NCBI RefSeq assembly: GCF_003194625.1
Contig: NZ_QHKX01000004.1
Location: 186,001-250,000 of the forward strand
DNA from: Nocardioides solisilvae
GTDB lineage: Bacteria; Actinomycetota; Actinomycetes; Propionibacteriales; Nocardioidaceae
DNA length: 64,000 nt
Direction of reading: 5' to 3'
Position numbers and translations under genes: made by a program. The notes below the pieces were generated by a model. That model was given only the letters and a program-made list of their open reading frames with translations, was not told where the DNA came from and searched no databases. Numbering within the stretch: the first letter of the stretch is position 1; each line of letters opens with the position of its first letter. Positions 36,445 through 45,854 of this stretch are shown one piece after another.

Positions 36445-36473
36445 TCACCCCGTCGAGGTCACCCCTCGGGGTG
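36445..36473. terminator. possible bidirectional terminator
   Basis: GAGGTCACCCC occurs twice (36441 and 36455) and CACCCCTCGGGGTG forms a tight hairpin at 36460-36473, at the meeting point of two convergent genes. Confidence 0.35.
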
Positions 36474-37439
36474 CTGCTCCTCCTCGACCCAGGCGCCCAG
36501 CCACCGGTCCAGGGTCGCGTAGACCTCGGCCCGGGGTCCGGGGCGGGACAGGACGACGTCGTGCCGGGCCCCCTCGACCGCGACGCTCGTGACGTGCGCG
36601 CCCAGGCGCGGCGCCCAGCGGCGGATCTGCTCGACGTCGAGCACGATGTCGGTGCTGTGCACCTCGTCGCCCATCTCCACGGCGCGGCCGGTCCGCGCGG
36701 AGGAGAGCACCAGCGCGGGGCACCCGACCTCGAGGCCGCGGTGCAGCGCGGCGTGGCCCTCGCGGATCGCGCGCAGCCAGCCTGTCCGCACCGGCCAGGA
36801 CTCCAGCGGCTTCCAGGCCAGGTCGAAGGACCAGTCGCCGTCGTGGTCGAGGTGCAGCGAGCGTGCGTAGAGCCCGCTGACGGTGCGTGGCACCACCACC
36901 CGGGGCGCCACCTCGCCCACGCGCTTGACGACCTCGGTCCCCACGGTGCGCATCCACCACGGGCCCTGCAGGTCGAGCCACGGGGAGTTGAGGACCATCC
37001 CCGCGAGCCCGGGCCGGCGGGCGTCCGCCCACAGGGGGAGGGTCAGGCCGCCGGTGGAGTGCGCCGAGCCGACGACCGCCTCGTGGCCGTCCCGCTGGGT
37101 GATCCGGGCGAATGCCTCGTCGATCTCGGGGAAGTACTGCCGGAGGTCGTCGACGTAGTTCGGCGTCTGGTGGCCGCGCAGCGACCTGCCGTACTTGCGC
37201 AGGTCGAGGGCGTAGAAGGTGTACCCGCGGTCGGTCCACCACTCGGCGTACTCGGTCTGGAAGAAGTAGTCGGCGAAGCCGTGCAGGTGCAGGACCGCGC
37301 AGTTGGTGGGCCCGTGGGTCGGCCGCCGCACCAGGGTGGCGACGACCGGGCCCTCCTCGTCGTGGCCGAGCTCGAGGGTCTCGACCTCGTAGGGCTCACC
37401 CAGGACGTCGACGGCGGGACCGGGCGGTACGGCGTGCAT
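36459..37439 (-). CDS. alpha/beta hydrolase (serine aminopeptidase S33-like)
   Basis: 326-residue alpha/beta hydrolase of the Hydrolase_4/monoacylglycerol-lipase group. HLHGFADYFFQ gives the oxyanion region, the nucleophile Ser lies in GSAHSTGG, and the catalytic His in EGARHDVVLS. No signal peptide. Substrate probably a lipid or small ester; not determinable here. ATG 37439 is used. Confidence 0.86.
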   Translation of the reverse strand: MHAVPPGPAVDVLGEPYEVETLELGHDEEGPVVATLVRRPTHGPTNCAVLHLHGFADYFFQTEYAEWWTDRGYTFYALDLRKYGRSLRGHQTPNYVDDLRQYFPEIDEAFARITQRDGHEAVVGSAHSTGGLTLPLWADARRPGLAGMVLNSPWLDLQGPWWMRTVGTEVVKRVGEVAPRVVVPRTVSGLYARSLHLDHDGDWSFDLAWKPLESWPVRTGWLRAIREGHAALHRGLEVGCPALVLSSARTGRAVEMGDEVHSTDIVLDVEQIRRWAPRLGAHVTSVAVEGARHDVVLSRPGPRAEVYATLDRWLGAWVEEEQHPEG

Positions 37440-37474
37440 GGCGGCAGTCTTCCACCCGGACCCGGCGCGCGGGC

Positions 37475-37996
37475 TCAGTGCTGGTAGGTGCCGTGCAGGA
37501 TCGCGCGGCCGAGCGTCTTGAAGGCAAGGTTGAAGCTCATCACCGCAGGCGAGGCGTCGGCGTCGATGCCGAGCTGGTCCTCGCCCACCGCGTGCACCAC
37601 GTAGAAGTAGCGGTGCGGCTGGTCGCCCTCGGGCGGCGCCGCGCCCATGAAGCCGACCTGGCCCCCGTCGTTGCGCAGCTGGAACGACTGGCCGGGCAGC
37701 TCGCCGTCGGCGGCCCCAGCCTCCAGGGACGTGACGTCGGCGGGCAGGTCGACCAGCGCCCAGTGCCAGAAGCCCGAGGGCGTCGGGGCGTCGGGGTCGA
37801 AGCAGGTGACCACGTAGGAGCGCGTCCCCTCGGGGGCGCCCTCCCAGCTCAGCTGGGGGGAGGTGTTGCCCAGGTGGGCCACCTGGTCGTCCCGCAGCGG
37901 CTGGCCGTCGGTGACGTCCTCGCTGGTCACCGTGAACGACGGCACGGGGGGCAGGTAGTCGTAGGGGTTCGGGGCGGTCGGACGCTCGATGCTCAT
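37475..37996 (-). CDS. YbhB/YbcL (PEBP) family protein
   Basis: 173-residue phosphatidylethanolamine-binding-like protein. Conserved ligand-pocket motifs [15 protein letters not shown] and the FMGAAPP...HRYFYVVHA stretch. Bacterial members are called Raf-kinase-inhibitor-like but their role is unknown. Leaderless start fixed by TACAGT; 35 bases before the hydrolase gene. Confidence 0.92.
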   Translation of the reverse strand: MSIERPTAPNPYDYLPPVPSFTVTSEDVTDGQPLRDDQVAHLGNTSPQLSWEGAPEGTRSYVVTCFDPDAPTPSGFWHWALVDLPADVTSLEAGAADGELPGQSFQLRNDGGQVGFMGAAPPEGDQPHRYFYVVHAVGEDQLGIDADASPAVMSFNLAFKTLGRAILHGTYQH

Positions 37997-38003
37997 GCCT
38001 CGG

Positions 38004-38009
38004 ACTGTA
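38004..38009 (-). promoter_or_regulatory. leaderless -10, YbhB-like gene
   Basis: TACAGT, seven bases, then ATG 37996. Confidence 0.6.
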
Positions 38010-38035
38010 GCCAGAGTGCGTCCGTCCCACACGGG

Positions 38036-38041
38036 GAGAAT
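38036..38041 (+). promoter_or_regulatory. possible leaderless -10 for cysG
   Basis: GAGAAT, six bases, then GTG 38048; first base is not T. Confidence 0.35.
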
Positions 38042-38047
38042 GGTCCG

Positions 38048-39304
38048 GTGACCGACTTCTCCCCTTACCCCTCCGGCCTCCGTCTTGCCGACCGCAAGGT
38101 CGTCGTCGTCGGCGGCGGCCACGTGGCCCAGCGCCGGGTGCCGTCCCTCCTGGCGGCGGGCGCGCGGGTCACCGTGGTCTCGCCGCAGGTGACCCCCGCG
38201 ATCGAGGGCATGGCCGCGGAGATCCACCTCGAGCTGCGCCGCTTCCGGCCCGAGGACCTCGACGACGCCTGGTACGTCGTCGCCGCGACCAACGACCCGC
38301 ACGCCAACGAACAGGTGTCCGCGGCGGCCGAGGAACGGCGGATCTTCTGCGTCCGCAGCGACGACGCCTCCGCCGCCACCGCCTGGACCCCCGCGACCGG
38401 ACGACACGGCACGGTCACGGTGGCGGTGCTGGGCAACCGCGAGCCCCACCAGTCCGCGGCGCTGCGCGACGACATCCTCAACGCCCTGCGCGACGGCCAC
38501 CTCACCACGACGGGGGCGCTGGACCGCACGCCCGGCGTGGTGCTGGTCGGTGGCGGTCCCGGCGACCCCGAGCTGGTCACCGTGGCCGCGCGGCACGCCC
38601 TGGCGTCGGCCGACGTCGTCGTCGCCGACCGGCTGGCCCCGCGGGCGCTCCTCGACGAGCTGGGCCCCGGCGTCGAGCTGGTCGACGTGGCCAAGCTGCC
38701 CCGCGGGCGCAGCGCGCGGCAGGAGCAGATCAACGAGCTGCTGGTCGACCGGGCCCGACAGGGCAAGCGGGTCGTCCGGTTCAAGGGGGGCGACAGCTTC
38801 GTCTTCGGCCGCGGCTTCGAGGAGGTGCTGGCGTGCCGGGAGGCGGGGGTCCCCGTCACCGTCATCCCCGGCCTCTCGTCGTCCGTCACGGTGCCCGGCG
38901 CCTCCCAGATCCCCGTCACCCACCGGGGCGTGGCGCACGAGTTCACCGTGATCAGCGGCCACCTCCCGCCCGGCCACCCCCAGTCCCTCGTCGAGTGGCC
39001 GGCCGTCGCCGGGCTCCGCGGGACCGTGGTCCTGCTCATGGCAGTGGAGAACGCGCCGGCGATCGCGGAGGCCCTGGTCGCGGGCGGCCGTCCGGCCGGC
39101 ACGCCGGTCGCGGTGGTGATGGAGGGGACGATGCCGGGGGAGCGGACCGTGCTGAGCACGCTCGGCGAGCTGGCCGCCGACCTCGTCGCCCACGACGTCC
39201 GGCCGCCCGCCATCATCGTCGTGGGGGACGTCGTCCGGGTCGCCCACCCCGACCGGTACGCCGCCCCCGACCGGGCCGCCGCAGGGGAGGGCACGGCAGA
39301 GTAG
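38048..39304 (+). CDS. cysG: siroheme synthase (precorrin-2 dehydrogenase + uroporphyrinogen-III methyltransferase)
   Basis: 418-residue bifunctional enzyme for siroheme. N-terminal NAD-binding dehydrogenase/ferrochelatase part (about 1-155, [23 protein letters not shown]), C-terminal tetrapyrrole methylase (about 165-400, [29 protein letters not shown]). Siroheme serves sulfite or nitrite reductase, which are not in the window. The stop is four bases from the rRNA-methylase gene. Confidence 0.94.
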   Translation: MTDFSPYPSGLRLADRKVVVVGGGHVAQRRVPSLLAAGARVTVVSPQVTPAIEGMAAEIHLELRRFRPEDLDDAWYVVAATNDPHANEQVSAAAEERRIFCVRSDDASAATAWTPATGRHGTVTVAVLGNREPHQSAALRDDILNALRDGHLTTTGALDRTPGVVLVGGGPGDPELVTVAARHALASADVVVADRLAPRALLDELGPGVELVDVAKLPRGRSARQEQINELLVDRARQGKRVVRFKGGDSFVFGRGFEEVLACREAGVPVTVIPGLSSSVTVPGASQIPVTHRGVAHEFTVISGHLPPGHPQSLVEWPAVAGLRGTVVLLMAVENAPAIAEALVAGGRPAGTPVAVVMEGTMPGERTVLSTLGELAADLVAHDVRPPAIIVVGDVVRVAHPDRYAAPDRAAAGEGTAE

Positions 39305-39308
39305 GCCC

Positions 39309-40112
39309 GTGGCCACCCTCCAGGAGATCGACTCCGCCGACGACCCCCGGCTGGCGGACTACCGCGACCTCCGCGACGTCCAGCTGCGCCGCAGCCTGGA
39401 GGCCGAGCACGGGCTCTTCCTCGCCGAGGGGGCGAAAGTCGTCCGCCGGGCCGTGGCGGCGGGCTTCGAGCCGCGCTCGTTCCTCATGGCGCCGCGCTGG
39501 CTCGACGGCCTGGCCGACGTCCTGGACGGCACCGACGCGCCCTGCTACGTCGTCTCCGAGGAGCTGGCCGAGGAGGTCACGGGGTTCCACGTCCACCGCG
39601 GCGCCCTGGCGTCCCTGCACCGGCGCCCGCTGCCGGACCTGGACACCGTGCTGGACGGGGTCCGCTCGGTGCTGGTGCTGGAGGACCTGGTCGACCACAC
39701 CAACGTGGGCGCGGTCTTCCGGTCGGGGGCGGCGATGGGCTTCGACGCCGTGCTGCTCTCCCCGCGCTGCGCCGACCCGCTCTACCGCCGGGCCGTCAAG
39801 GTCGCCATGGGCGCGGTCTTCGCGCTGCCGTGGACGCGCCTCGACGACTGGTACGACGCGCTGCCCGCGCTGTCGGCGCGCGGCTTCACCACCGTGGCCC
39901 TGACGCTGGCCGACGACGCGGTGCCCGTGCCCGAGGCCGTGGCGGGGGTGGACCGGATCGCCCTCGTCCTCGGCTCCGAGGGGCCGGGGCTGTCCGAGCG
40001 GTGGCAGCGGAGCGCCGACCGCCGGGCGGTCATCCCGATGCAGGGCGGGATCGACTCCCTCAACGTCGCCGCGGCCAGCGCGGTTGGCTGCTACGTCGCC
40101 GCCCAGCGCTGA
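39309..40112 (+). CDS. TrmH/SpoU-family RNA 2'-O-methyltransferase
   Basis: 267 residues: a short RNA-substrate-binding domain then a SPOUT knot domain with [30 protein letters not shown] and [18 protein letters not shown], the three family motifs. It methylates rRNA or tRNA ribose; the target cannot be told. Likely co-transcribed with cysG. Confidence 0.92.
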   Translation: MATLQEIDSADDPRLADYRDLRDVQLRRSLEAEHGLFLAEGAKVVRRAVAAGFEPRSFLMAPRWLDGLADVLDGTDAPCYVVSEELAEEVTGFHVHRGALASLHRRPLPDLDTVLDGVRSVLVLEDLVDHTNVGAVFRSGAAMGFDAVLLSPRCADPLYRRAVKVAMGAVFALPWTRLDDWYDALPALSARGFTTVALTLADDAVPVPEAVAGVDRIALVLGSEGPGLSERWQRSADRRAVIPMQGGIDSLNVAAASAVGCYVAAQR

Positions 40113-40121
40113 CCGGCCCGC

Positions 40122-41465
40122 TCAGAGGGCGGGCAGGAACGAGTCCTGGCAGGTGTCGGGGGTCTCCACGTCGACCGACCGCAGCGGCATCCACCGCCAC
40201 CACCACGGCACCGGGTCGGCGAGGCCGGAGTCGGCGGCGCGGTCCACCGACACGGTGGTGCCGGCGCGCTCGTAGGTCACCGAGGCCTCCGGGTGCTGGT
40301 GCAGGTAGGACCGGAAGGAGGGCCAGGGCAGCCGGTAGGCGGTGTCGGCGTACGCCTCGAGCCCGGCGTCGCTGCTGGCCACGACCCGGACCAGGTCCTC
40401 GTGGCCGTCCCGCAGCGGGAGGCTGTCGCGCACCACGAGGTGGTTGGACTCGCCGTCCACCAGCACGAGGTTGGCGTACATGTGCCACCCGTACGCCGAC
40501 TTGAGCTCGAGGTAGGGCGTCAGCCCGTTGGCGACCACGAGCGCGGCCAGCGCGACGCCGGCCGGTCCGAGGCGCCAGGTGAGCCGGGCCCGGGGGCCGG
40601 GGCGGCGCACGGCCCAGGCGACGAGGCCGACGTAGGGCAGCCACCAGAGGAAGGAGCCCGACTCGAGCCAGGCGGCCGAGCCGACCGTCAGCGGCAGCAC
40701 GTTGGCGGCCGTCACCGTGGCTCCCACGACGACGACCCCGGTCCGCAGGAGGCGACGCCCGCGCCTGCCGACCACGCCGCCGAGCGAGTCGAGGCGGGCA
40801 AAGAAGGGGTCGGCGAGGAAGAGCGCGAAGAGAGGTAGCAGCACGGCGGTGAAGTCGTAGAAGTGCTGCCCCAGGTCGAGGGAGAGGAACGTGTGGAAGG
40901 CCATCGCCAGGAGCACCCCCGCGCGCCGGGTGCGGGGGAGGAGCAGCAGCGCCGGGACGGCGAGCTCGACCGCGGCGGGCCCCCAGACGGCGAGGAGGGG
41001 CAGGAGGCCGGAGGTGCCCGCGCCCGGCAGCCCGAGCTGCCCCAGCGCCTGGTCGAGGTGGAAGGTGCCGCAGCTCGTCGCCGGGTCGAGGAAACCGGTG
41101 TTCAGCTTGGCGAAGGCGGCGAAGGAGTAGAAGCCGACCAGGACGGTCCGCGCCAGGGGCTCGAAGCGCGCCCACCGGCCGCCGGTCAGCAGGTAGCCGG
41201 CGGAGACGAGCGCGGCGAGCAGCCAGTGGTTGCCGAGCACGGGGGCCTCGAGGACGGCCGTGACCGTGACGAGGGCTGCCAGGACCAGCACGCGGCGCGG
41301 GCGCGGGTCGAGCAGGACGGCGGTCGCGACCACCCCGAGCGCGGCCAGGCCGACGCCGAGGACGTCGGGGGACGGCAGCAGCTCGCCCTGGCGGAAGTTG
41401 CCGGCGAGGTGGGCCAGGGCGGCCACCGCCCACATCCGGGCGAAGACCCGGCCCCTCAGCTCCAT
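40122..41465 (-). CDS. polytopic membrane protein, possibly HTTM/VKGC-like
   Basis: 447 residues with about nine hydrophobic segments in the first 310 residues and a C-terminal soluble stretch of about 130 residues (YGWHMYANLVLVDGESNH, RSYLHQHPEASV, TCQDSFLPAL). The FYSFAAFAKLN and FHTFLSLDLGQHFYDF regions recall HTTM/vitamin-K-carboxylase-like membrane proteins, but this assignment is tentative. No partner gene is evident. Confidence 0.6.
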   Translation of the reverse strand: MELRGRVFARMWAVAALAHLAGNFRQGELLPSPDVLGVGLAALGVVATAVLLDPRPRRVLVLAALVTVTAVLEAPVLGNHWLLAALVSAGYLLTGGRWARFEPLARTVLVGFYSFAAFAKLNTGFLDPATSCGTFHLDQALGQLGLPGAGTSGLLPLLAVWGPAAVELAVPALLLLPRTRRAGVLLAMAFHTFLSLDLGQHFYDFTAVLLPLFALFLADPFFARLDSLGGVVGRRGRRLLRTGVVVVGATVTAANVLPLTVGSAAWLESGSFLWWLPYVGLVAWAVRRPGPRARLTWRLGPAGVALAALVVANGLTPYLELKSAYGWHMYANLVLVDGESNHLVVRDSLPLRDGHEDLVRVVASSDAGLEAYADTAYRLPWPSFRSYLHQHPEASVTYERAGTTVSVDRAADSGLADPVPWWWRWMPLRSVDVETPDTCQDSFLPAL

Positions 41466-41510
41466 GCGGCCATGATCACCGCGGAGGCGACCCGGGCGCT
41501 GGCGAATGCG

Positions 41511-42101
41511 TCAGTCCGTGTCGGCGGGCCAGCCCGCGGGGTACTCCTCGACCGCCTTGTCGTGGGCCTTCTGCAGCTTCTTGCGCTGCTTCGTCGGGAG
41601 CCGGTCGCCGAAGACGGTGCCGAGGGTGTGGTCGGTCTCGTGCTGGAGGCAACGGGCGAGCAGCCCGTCCCCCTCGAAGGTCACCGGTGCGCCGTCGAGG
41701 CCCTGCCCGTCGACGCGCGCCCAGTCGGGTCGGGCGCACGGGACGAAGGCACCGGGGAAGGAGAGGCAGCCCTCGTCGTCCTCGTCGAGCTGGCGGTCGC
41801 GCCCCTCGGGGAGCGTCAGCACGGGGTTGCACACGAGACCGACCGTGCGCACGCCGGAGGCGTCGGGGCAGTCGAACACGAACATGGCGACGTCCTCGCC
41901 GACCTGGCAGGCGGCGAGGCCCACGCCGTCGGCGGCGTACATGGTGGCGACCATGTCGGCTGCCAGCTCTGCCAGCGCTGCGTCGAACTCCTGCACGCGC
42001 GCCTGGGGACGGTGCATCACGTCGGTCCCCCAGCGGGTGATCGGACGGACGCGTCCACCGGTGGGGAGGGGTCCGAACGGGGCGAGGGGCTCCTGCGACA
42101 T
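41511..42101 (-). CDS. def: peptide deformylase
   Basis: Removes the N-formyl group from nascent proteins. 196 residues with the three metal-site motifs: GVGLAACQVG, EGCLSFPG and QHETDH (H-E-x-D-H). ATG 42101 is favoured over 42110 because TACGAT lies seven bases upstream of it. Short C-terminal basic/acidic tail. Confidence 0.95.
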   Translation of the reverse strand: MSQEPLAPFGPLPTGGRVRPITRWGTDVMHRPQARVQEFDAALAELAADMVATMYAADGVGLAACQVGEDVAMFVFDCPDASGVRTVGLVCNPVLTLPEGRDRQLDEDDEGCLSFPGAFVPCARPDWARVDGQGLDGAPVTFEGDGLLARCLQHETDHTLGTVFGDRLPTKQRKKLQKAHDKAVEEYPAGWPADTD

Positions 42102-42108
42102 GGCAGGC

Positions 42109-42114
42109 ATCGTA
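42109..42114 (-). promoter_or_regulatory. leaderless -10 for def
   Basis: TACGAT, seven bases, then ATG 42101. Confidence 0.55.
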
Positions 42115-42137
42115 ACGACGTCCAGCATGTGACCTGC

Positions 42138-42150
42138 GACACGCCGTGTC
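42138..42150. promoter_or_regulatory. inverted repeat between def and acyl-CoA dehydrogenase
   Basis: GACACG-C-CGTGTC, perfect six-base arms, in the 88-base divergent gap. Confidence 0.4.
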
Positions 42151-42163
42151 CTGTGGCGCGGTG

Positions 42164-42180
42164 TGTAACTGCGAGTTACA
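42164..42180. promoter_or_regulatory. operator-like inverted repeat over acyl-CoA dehydrogenase -10
   Basis: TGTAACT-GCG-AGTTACA, perfect seven-base arms, overlapping the TACAGT -10 box; typical of TetR-type repressor sites at fatty-acid genes. Confidence 0.6.
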
Positions 42181-42182
42181 GT
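42177..42182 (+). promoter_or_regulatory. leaderless -10 for acyl-CoA dehydrogenase operon
   Basis: TACAGT, seven bases, then ATG 42190. Confidence 0.6.
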
Positions 42183-42189
42183 TTGCGCC

Positions 42190-43542
42190 ATGGCCCTGAC
42201 TCAGCTCCTCGGCCCTGGCGGCAGGAACGGGGTGGCGTCCGGCGAGACGCGCGCTCCGCTCGGCTATGCCGTGGCGGCCCTCAGCAGGCTCGCGCAGAGC
42301 GACCTCCTCGACCGCGTCGGTCTCCGTCGCACCGCAGAGCAGGCCGTCTACACCGCCACTCGCAGCGGCTTCCGCACCGCCGCGGCCGCCGGTCGCACCT
42401 TCGCCCGCAAGGGGCGCCGCGAGACGGGCGTGCGGGTGCCCAGCGCGACCGCCACCGGGCGCTTCGACCTCACCCCGACCGAGGACGAGCAGATGCTCGT
42501 CGACGTGGTCTCCGAGTATGCCGCCGAGGTGGTGCGGCCTGCCGCCGGCGAGGCCGACGACGCCTGCGCGGCCCCCGAGGAGGTGCTGCGGGCGAGCCTC
42601 GAGATCGGGGTGCCGATCCTGGGCGTGCCCGAGTCGCTGGGCGGGATCACCGAGGAGCGCTCGGCCATGGCCGGGACGCTGGTCGCCGAGGCGCTGGCCA
42701 AGGGGGACATGGGCATCGCCGTCGCCGCCCTGGCGCCCGGCGCGGTCGCGACCGCGCTCTCGCTGTGGGGCACCGACGAGCAGCAGCAGACCTACCTGCC
42801 CGCGTTCACCGGCGACGAGGTCCCCGCCGCGGCGCTGGCGCTCGCCGAGCCGCAGGTGCTCTTCGACGCCATGGCGCCGCGCACGTCGGCACGACGCGAG
42901 GGCTCGGGCTTCCGGCTGACCGGCACCAAGTCCGCGGTGCCGCGCGGGGCCGAGGCGGAGCTGTTCGTGGTCGGGGCGGAGCTCGACGGCAAGCCCGCCC
43001 TCTTCCTCGTCGAGTCCGACGCCGCCGGCATCGAGGTCGTCGCCGACCCGTCGATGGGGGTGCGGGCCGCCGGCCTCACCCGGCTCGAGCTCACCGACGT
43101 GCCGGCCGAGCTGCTCGGCGAGGCCGACGGCACGACGTACGCCGAGTGCGTGCGGCTCTCGCGCCTGGCCTGGTGCGCCCTCGCCGTCGGGACCGGTCAG
43201 GCCGTCCTCGACTACGTCATCCCCTACGTCAAGGAGCGGGAGGCGTTCGGCGAGCCCGTGGCCCACCGCCAGGCGGTCGCCTTCATGGTCGCCGACATGG
43301 CGATCGAGCTGCAGGCGATGCGTCTCGTCACGTGGCGCGCGGCCTCGCGGGCCGCCCAGGGCAAGGAGTTCGCCCGCGAGGTGGCGCTCGCTCGGCGGCT
43401 CTGCGCCGACAAGGGCATGAAGATCGGGCTGGACGGCGTGCAGCTGCTCGGCGGACACGGCTTCGTCAAGGAGCACCCGGTGGAGCGGTGGTACCGCGAC
43501 CTGAGGGCCCTCGGCGTGATGGAAGGAGGCGTCCTCGTCTGA
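42190..43542 (+). CDS. acyl-CoA dehydrogenase (first of pair)
   Basis: 450 residues. An unusual N-terminal extension of about 90 basic/Ala-rich residues precedes the ACAD fold (LTPTEDEQMLVDVVSEYAAEV onward). REAFGEPVAHRQAVAF and QLLGGHGFVKEHPVERWYRD are typical; MEGG near the C-terminus may supply the catalytic Glu region. FAD-dependent alpha,beta-dehydrogenation of acyl-CoA. It forms an operon with a second ACAD 16 bases on; the two may pair as a heteromer as some actinobacterial sterol/fatty-acid ACADs do (inference). Confidence 0.88.
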   Translation: MALTQLLGPGGRNGVASGETRAPLGYAVAALSRLAQSDLLDRVGLRRTAEQAVYTATRSGFRTAAAAGRTFARKGRRETGVRVPSATATGRFDLTPTEDEQMLVDVVSEYAAEVVRPAAGEADDACAAPEEVLRASLEIGVPILGVPESLGGITEERSAMAGTLVAEALAKGDMGIAVAALAPGAVATALSLWGTDEQQQTYLPAFTGDEVPAAALALAEPQVLFDAMAPRTSARREGSGFRLTGTKSAVPRGAEAELFVVGAELDGKPALFLVESDAAGIEVVADPSMGVRAAGLTRLELTDVPAELLGEADGTTYAECVRLSRLAWCALAVGTGQAVLDYVIPYVKEREAFGEPVAHRQAVAFMVADMAIELQAMRLVTWRAASRAAQGKEFAREVALARRLCADKGMKIGLDGVQLLGGHGFVKEHPVERWYRDLRALGVMEGGVLV

Positions 43543-43558
43543 GGACGGGGCACCCACG

Positions 43559-44782
43559 ATGATCAACCTCGAGACCCCCCGCAAGCACCGCATGCTGATC
43601 GACCAGGCCCACCAGGTCGCGATGAACATGCTGCGTCCCATCTCCCGCAAGTACGACGCGGCCGAGCACTCCTACCCCAAGGAGCTCGACATGCTGGCCG
43701 CGATGATCGACGGGCTGTCGGAGTCCGGGACCGCCGAGGGCGCCGGCGCCACCGGCGTGAGCGCCGAGCAGAAGCCCACCAGGAAGGCCGACGACGGGGG
43801 CGTGCGCAACGGCGCCAACCTGGCGTCGATCCTCTCCATCGCCGAGATGTGCTGGGGCGACACGGGCCTGCTCCTCTCGATGCCCCGCCAGGGCCTGGGC
43901 AACGCCGCCATCGCGTCGGTGGCCAGCCCCGAGCAGCAGGAGCGGTTCAAGGGCGTCTGGGCGGCCATGGCGATCACCGAGCCCGGGATGGGCTCCGACT
44001 CCGCGGCCCTCACCACCACCGCCACGCTCGACGGCGACCACTACGTCATCAACGGCGAGAAGATCTTCGTGACCTCGGGCGAGCGGGCCGGCGCGGTGGT
44101 CGTGTGGGCGACGCTGGACAAGAGCCTGGGCCGCGCCGCGATCAAGTCGTTCGTGGTGGAGAAGGGGACCCCCGGGATGAAGGTGGAGCGGCTCGAGCAC
44201 AAGCTCGGGATCCGCGCGTCCGACACCGCGGTGATCACCTTCACCGACTGCCGGGTCCCCGCGGAGAACCTCCTGGGCTCTCCCGAGATCGACGTGAAGG
44301 CCGGCTTCGGCGGTGCGATGGCGACGTTCGACAACACCCGCCCCATGGTGGCCGCCATGGCCATCGGCTGTGCCCGGGCCTCCCTCGACCTCACCCGTGA
44401 CCTGCTCGAGCAGGCCGGCGTCACCGTGGACTACGACCGGCCCGCCCAGGTGCAGAGTGCCGCCGCCGCGAAGTTCCTGCAGCTGGAGGCCGACCTCGAG
44501 GGCGCCCGGCTGCTGGCCATGCAGGCGGCCTGGATGGCCGACAACCGCAAGCCCAACTCGCTGGAGGCCTCGATGGCCAAGGCGAAGGCCGGCCGGGTGG
44601 GCTCCGACGTCACGCTCTCCTGCGTGGAGCTGGCCGGGACGCTGGGCTACAGCGAGGCCGAGCTGCTGGAGAAGTGGTCGCGCGACTCCAAGATCCTCGA
44701 CATCTTCGAGGGGACCCAGCAGATCCAGCAGCTGATCGTGGCGCGGCGCGTCCTGGGCCTCTCCAGCGCCGAGCTCAGGTAG
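43559..44782 (+). CDS. acyl-CoA dehydrogenase (second of pair)
   Basis: 407 residues with a full ACAD fold: MAITEPGMGSDSAAL (FAD/substrate motif), GEKIFVTSGERA, and the catalytic-base segment ILDIFEGTQQIQQ. A Gly/Ala/Lys-rich insertion (residues about 57-82) lies between the first helices. Co-expressed with the preceding dehydrogenase from the operator-bearing promoter. Confidence 0.92.
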   Translation: MINLETPRKHRMLIDQAHQVAMNMLRPISRKYDAAEHSYPKELDMLAAMIDGLSESGTAEGAGATGVSAEQKPTRKADDGGVRNGANLASILSIAEMCWGDTGLLLSMPRQGLGNAAIASVASPEQQERFKGVWAAMAITEPGMGSDSAALTTTATLDGDHYVINGEKIFVTSGERAGAVVVWATLDKSLGRAAIKSFVVEKGTPGMKVERLEHKLGIRASDTAVITFTDCRVPAENLLGSPEIDVKAGFGGAMATFDNTRPMVAAMAIGCARASLDLTRDLLEQAGVTVDYDRPAQVQSAAAAKFLQLEADLEGARLLAMQAAWMADNRKPNSLEASMAKAKAGRVGSDVTLSCVELAGTLGYSEAELLEKWSRDSKILDIFEGTQQIQQLIVARRVLGLSSAELR

Positions 44783-44819
44783 CGCCCCGGAGGCGGGTCA
44801 GGGGGCGCGGCGGGGCGCT
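44781..44819. terminator. hairpin between convergent genes
   Basis: AGCGCCCC (44781-44788) and GGGGCGCT (44812-44819) pair perfectly across a 23-base, itself GC-rich loop. Confidence 0.45.
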
Positions 44820-45112
44820 CAGCCGACGGCCCGGAAGGGGTCGTGCTCCGCGAGGATCCGCTCGACGCGGGCCTGGTCGATCCGGCTCGCCACGCTCTGC
44901 GACTCCTGGGCGTCGCGCACGCACTTGGCGAGCGTGAACGACGAGGTCGTGAGGAACATCGTGGCCATCCAGAGGAACGCGCGGATCCAGGGGTCCACCG
45001 GCAGGTAGAGGATCGCCCCCACCAGCGTGCAGAGGGCCACGCCGAACGCGAGGCCGGACTGCACGAAGAAGGCGTTGGTGTTCTTCAGGGGCGTGTTCGT
45101 GTGGTTGCTCAT
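44819..45112 (-). CDS. YiaA/YiaB-family inner membrane protein
   Basis: 97 residues with two membrane segments (FVQSGLAFGVALCTLVGAIL and AFLWMATMFLTTSSFTLA) and a charged C-terminal helix. NTNAFFVQS at the start is the family signature. Function unknown. Diverges from the next gene across 58 bases. Confidence 0.88.
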   Translation of the reverse strand: MSNHTNTPLKNTNAFFVQSGLAFGVALCTLVGAILYLPVDPWIRAFLWMATMFLTTSSFTLAKCVRDAQESQSVASRIDQARVERILAEHDPFRAVG

Positions 45113-45170
45113 GGCATCGAGCTTCGCTCCCCGCGGGGGTCGCCGGGATCGTGGTGGGTACTCGTCTCGG

Positions 45171-45845
45171 GTGAGTACGCGTACCCGTCCCGAGCCCCCC
45201 GTCCGACTCCCTGTCCGACTCCCCAAGATGTACGCCGACCTCCCGGCGCTGCGCGCGCGACAGGTCACGGGGGACCTCCTGCTGGTGGTCTGGCTGGTGG
45301 CCTGCGCCTGGTTGGGGCAGGCCGTCCACGACCAGGTGATGGGACTGGCCGGGCCGGGGGAGCAGACCGCCGAGTCGGCGAGCGGGCTCGCGTCGGGGTT
45401 GCGCGACGCGGGCGGCCGGCTCGACGACCTGCCGCTCGTGGGGGACGAGGTGGCCTCTCCCTTCGACCGCGCGGCGACCGCGTCGGACCGGCTGGCCGAG
45501 GCGGGGGAGGCGACCGTCCACGCGGTGGAGCGCCTCGCCTTCTGGCTGGGCACCGCGACGGGGACCGTCCCCGCCCTGCTGGCCCTGGCCCTGCGGGTGC
45601 CGCGTCGCGTCCGCTTCGCCCGCGAGGCCACCGCGGGCGCCCGGTTCGTCGACGCCACCGAGGACCTCGACCTCTTCGCGCTGCGGGCGCTCGCCCACCA
45701 GCCCATGCACGTGCTCGCGCGGGTCGACGACGACCCCGCCGGGGCGTGGCGTCGCCGTGAGCCGGACGTCGTACGCCGCCTCGCCGAGCTCGAGCTGAGG
45801 CGGTCGGGGCTGCGCCTGCCGCCGACGGGCCAGGGCGCGGGCTAG
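45171..45845 (+). CDS. hypothetical membrane protein
   Basis: 224 residues, two membrane segments (GDLLLVVWLVACAWLGQAV near 30-48 and FWLGTATGTVPALLALAL near 125-142) with an acidic extracytoplasmic loop that is probably helical (LASGLRDAGGRLDDLP). Cytoplasmic C-terminus rich in Arg/Leu. Unrecognised family. GTG 45171 is the most plausible start. Its TAG stop forms the first half of the next gene's -10 box. Confidence 0.7.
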   Translation: MSTRTRPEPPVRLPVRLPKMYADLPALRARQVTGDLLLVVWLVACAWLGQAVHDQVMGLAGPGEQTAESASGLASGLRDAGGRLDDLPLVGDEVASPFDRAATASDRLAEAGEATVHAVERLAFWLGTATGTVPALLALALRVPRRVRFAREATAGARFVDATEDLDLFALRALAHQPMHVLARVDDDPAGAWRRREPDVVRRLAELELRRSGLRLPPTGQGAG

Positions 45846-45848
45846 GTT
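45843..45848 (+). promoter_or_regulatory. leaderless -10 fused to upstream stop codon
   Basis: TAGGTT, six bases, then GTG 45855. The TAG is also the stop codon of the upstream gene. Confidence 0.6.
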
Positions 45849-45854
45849 GCCGGG

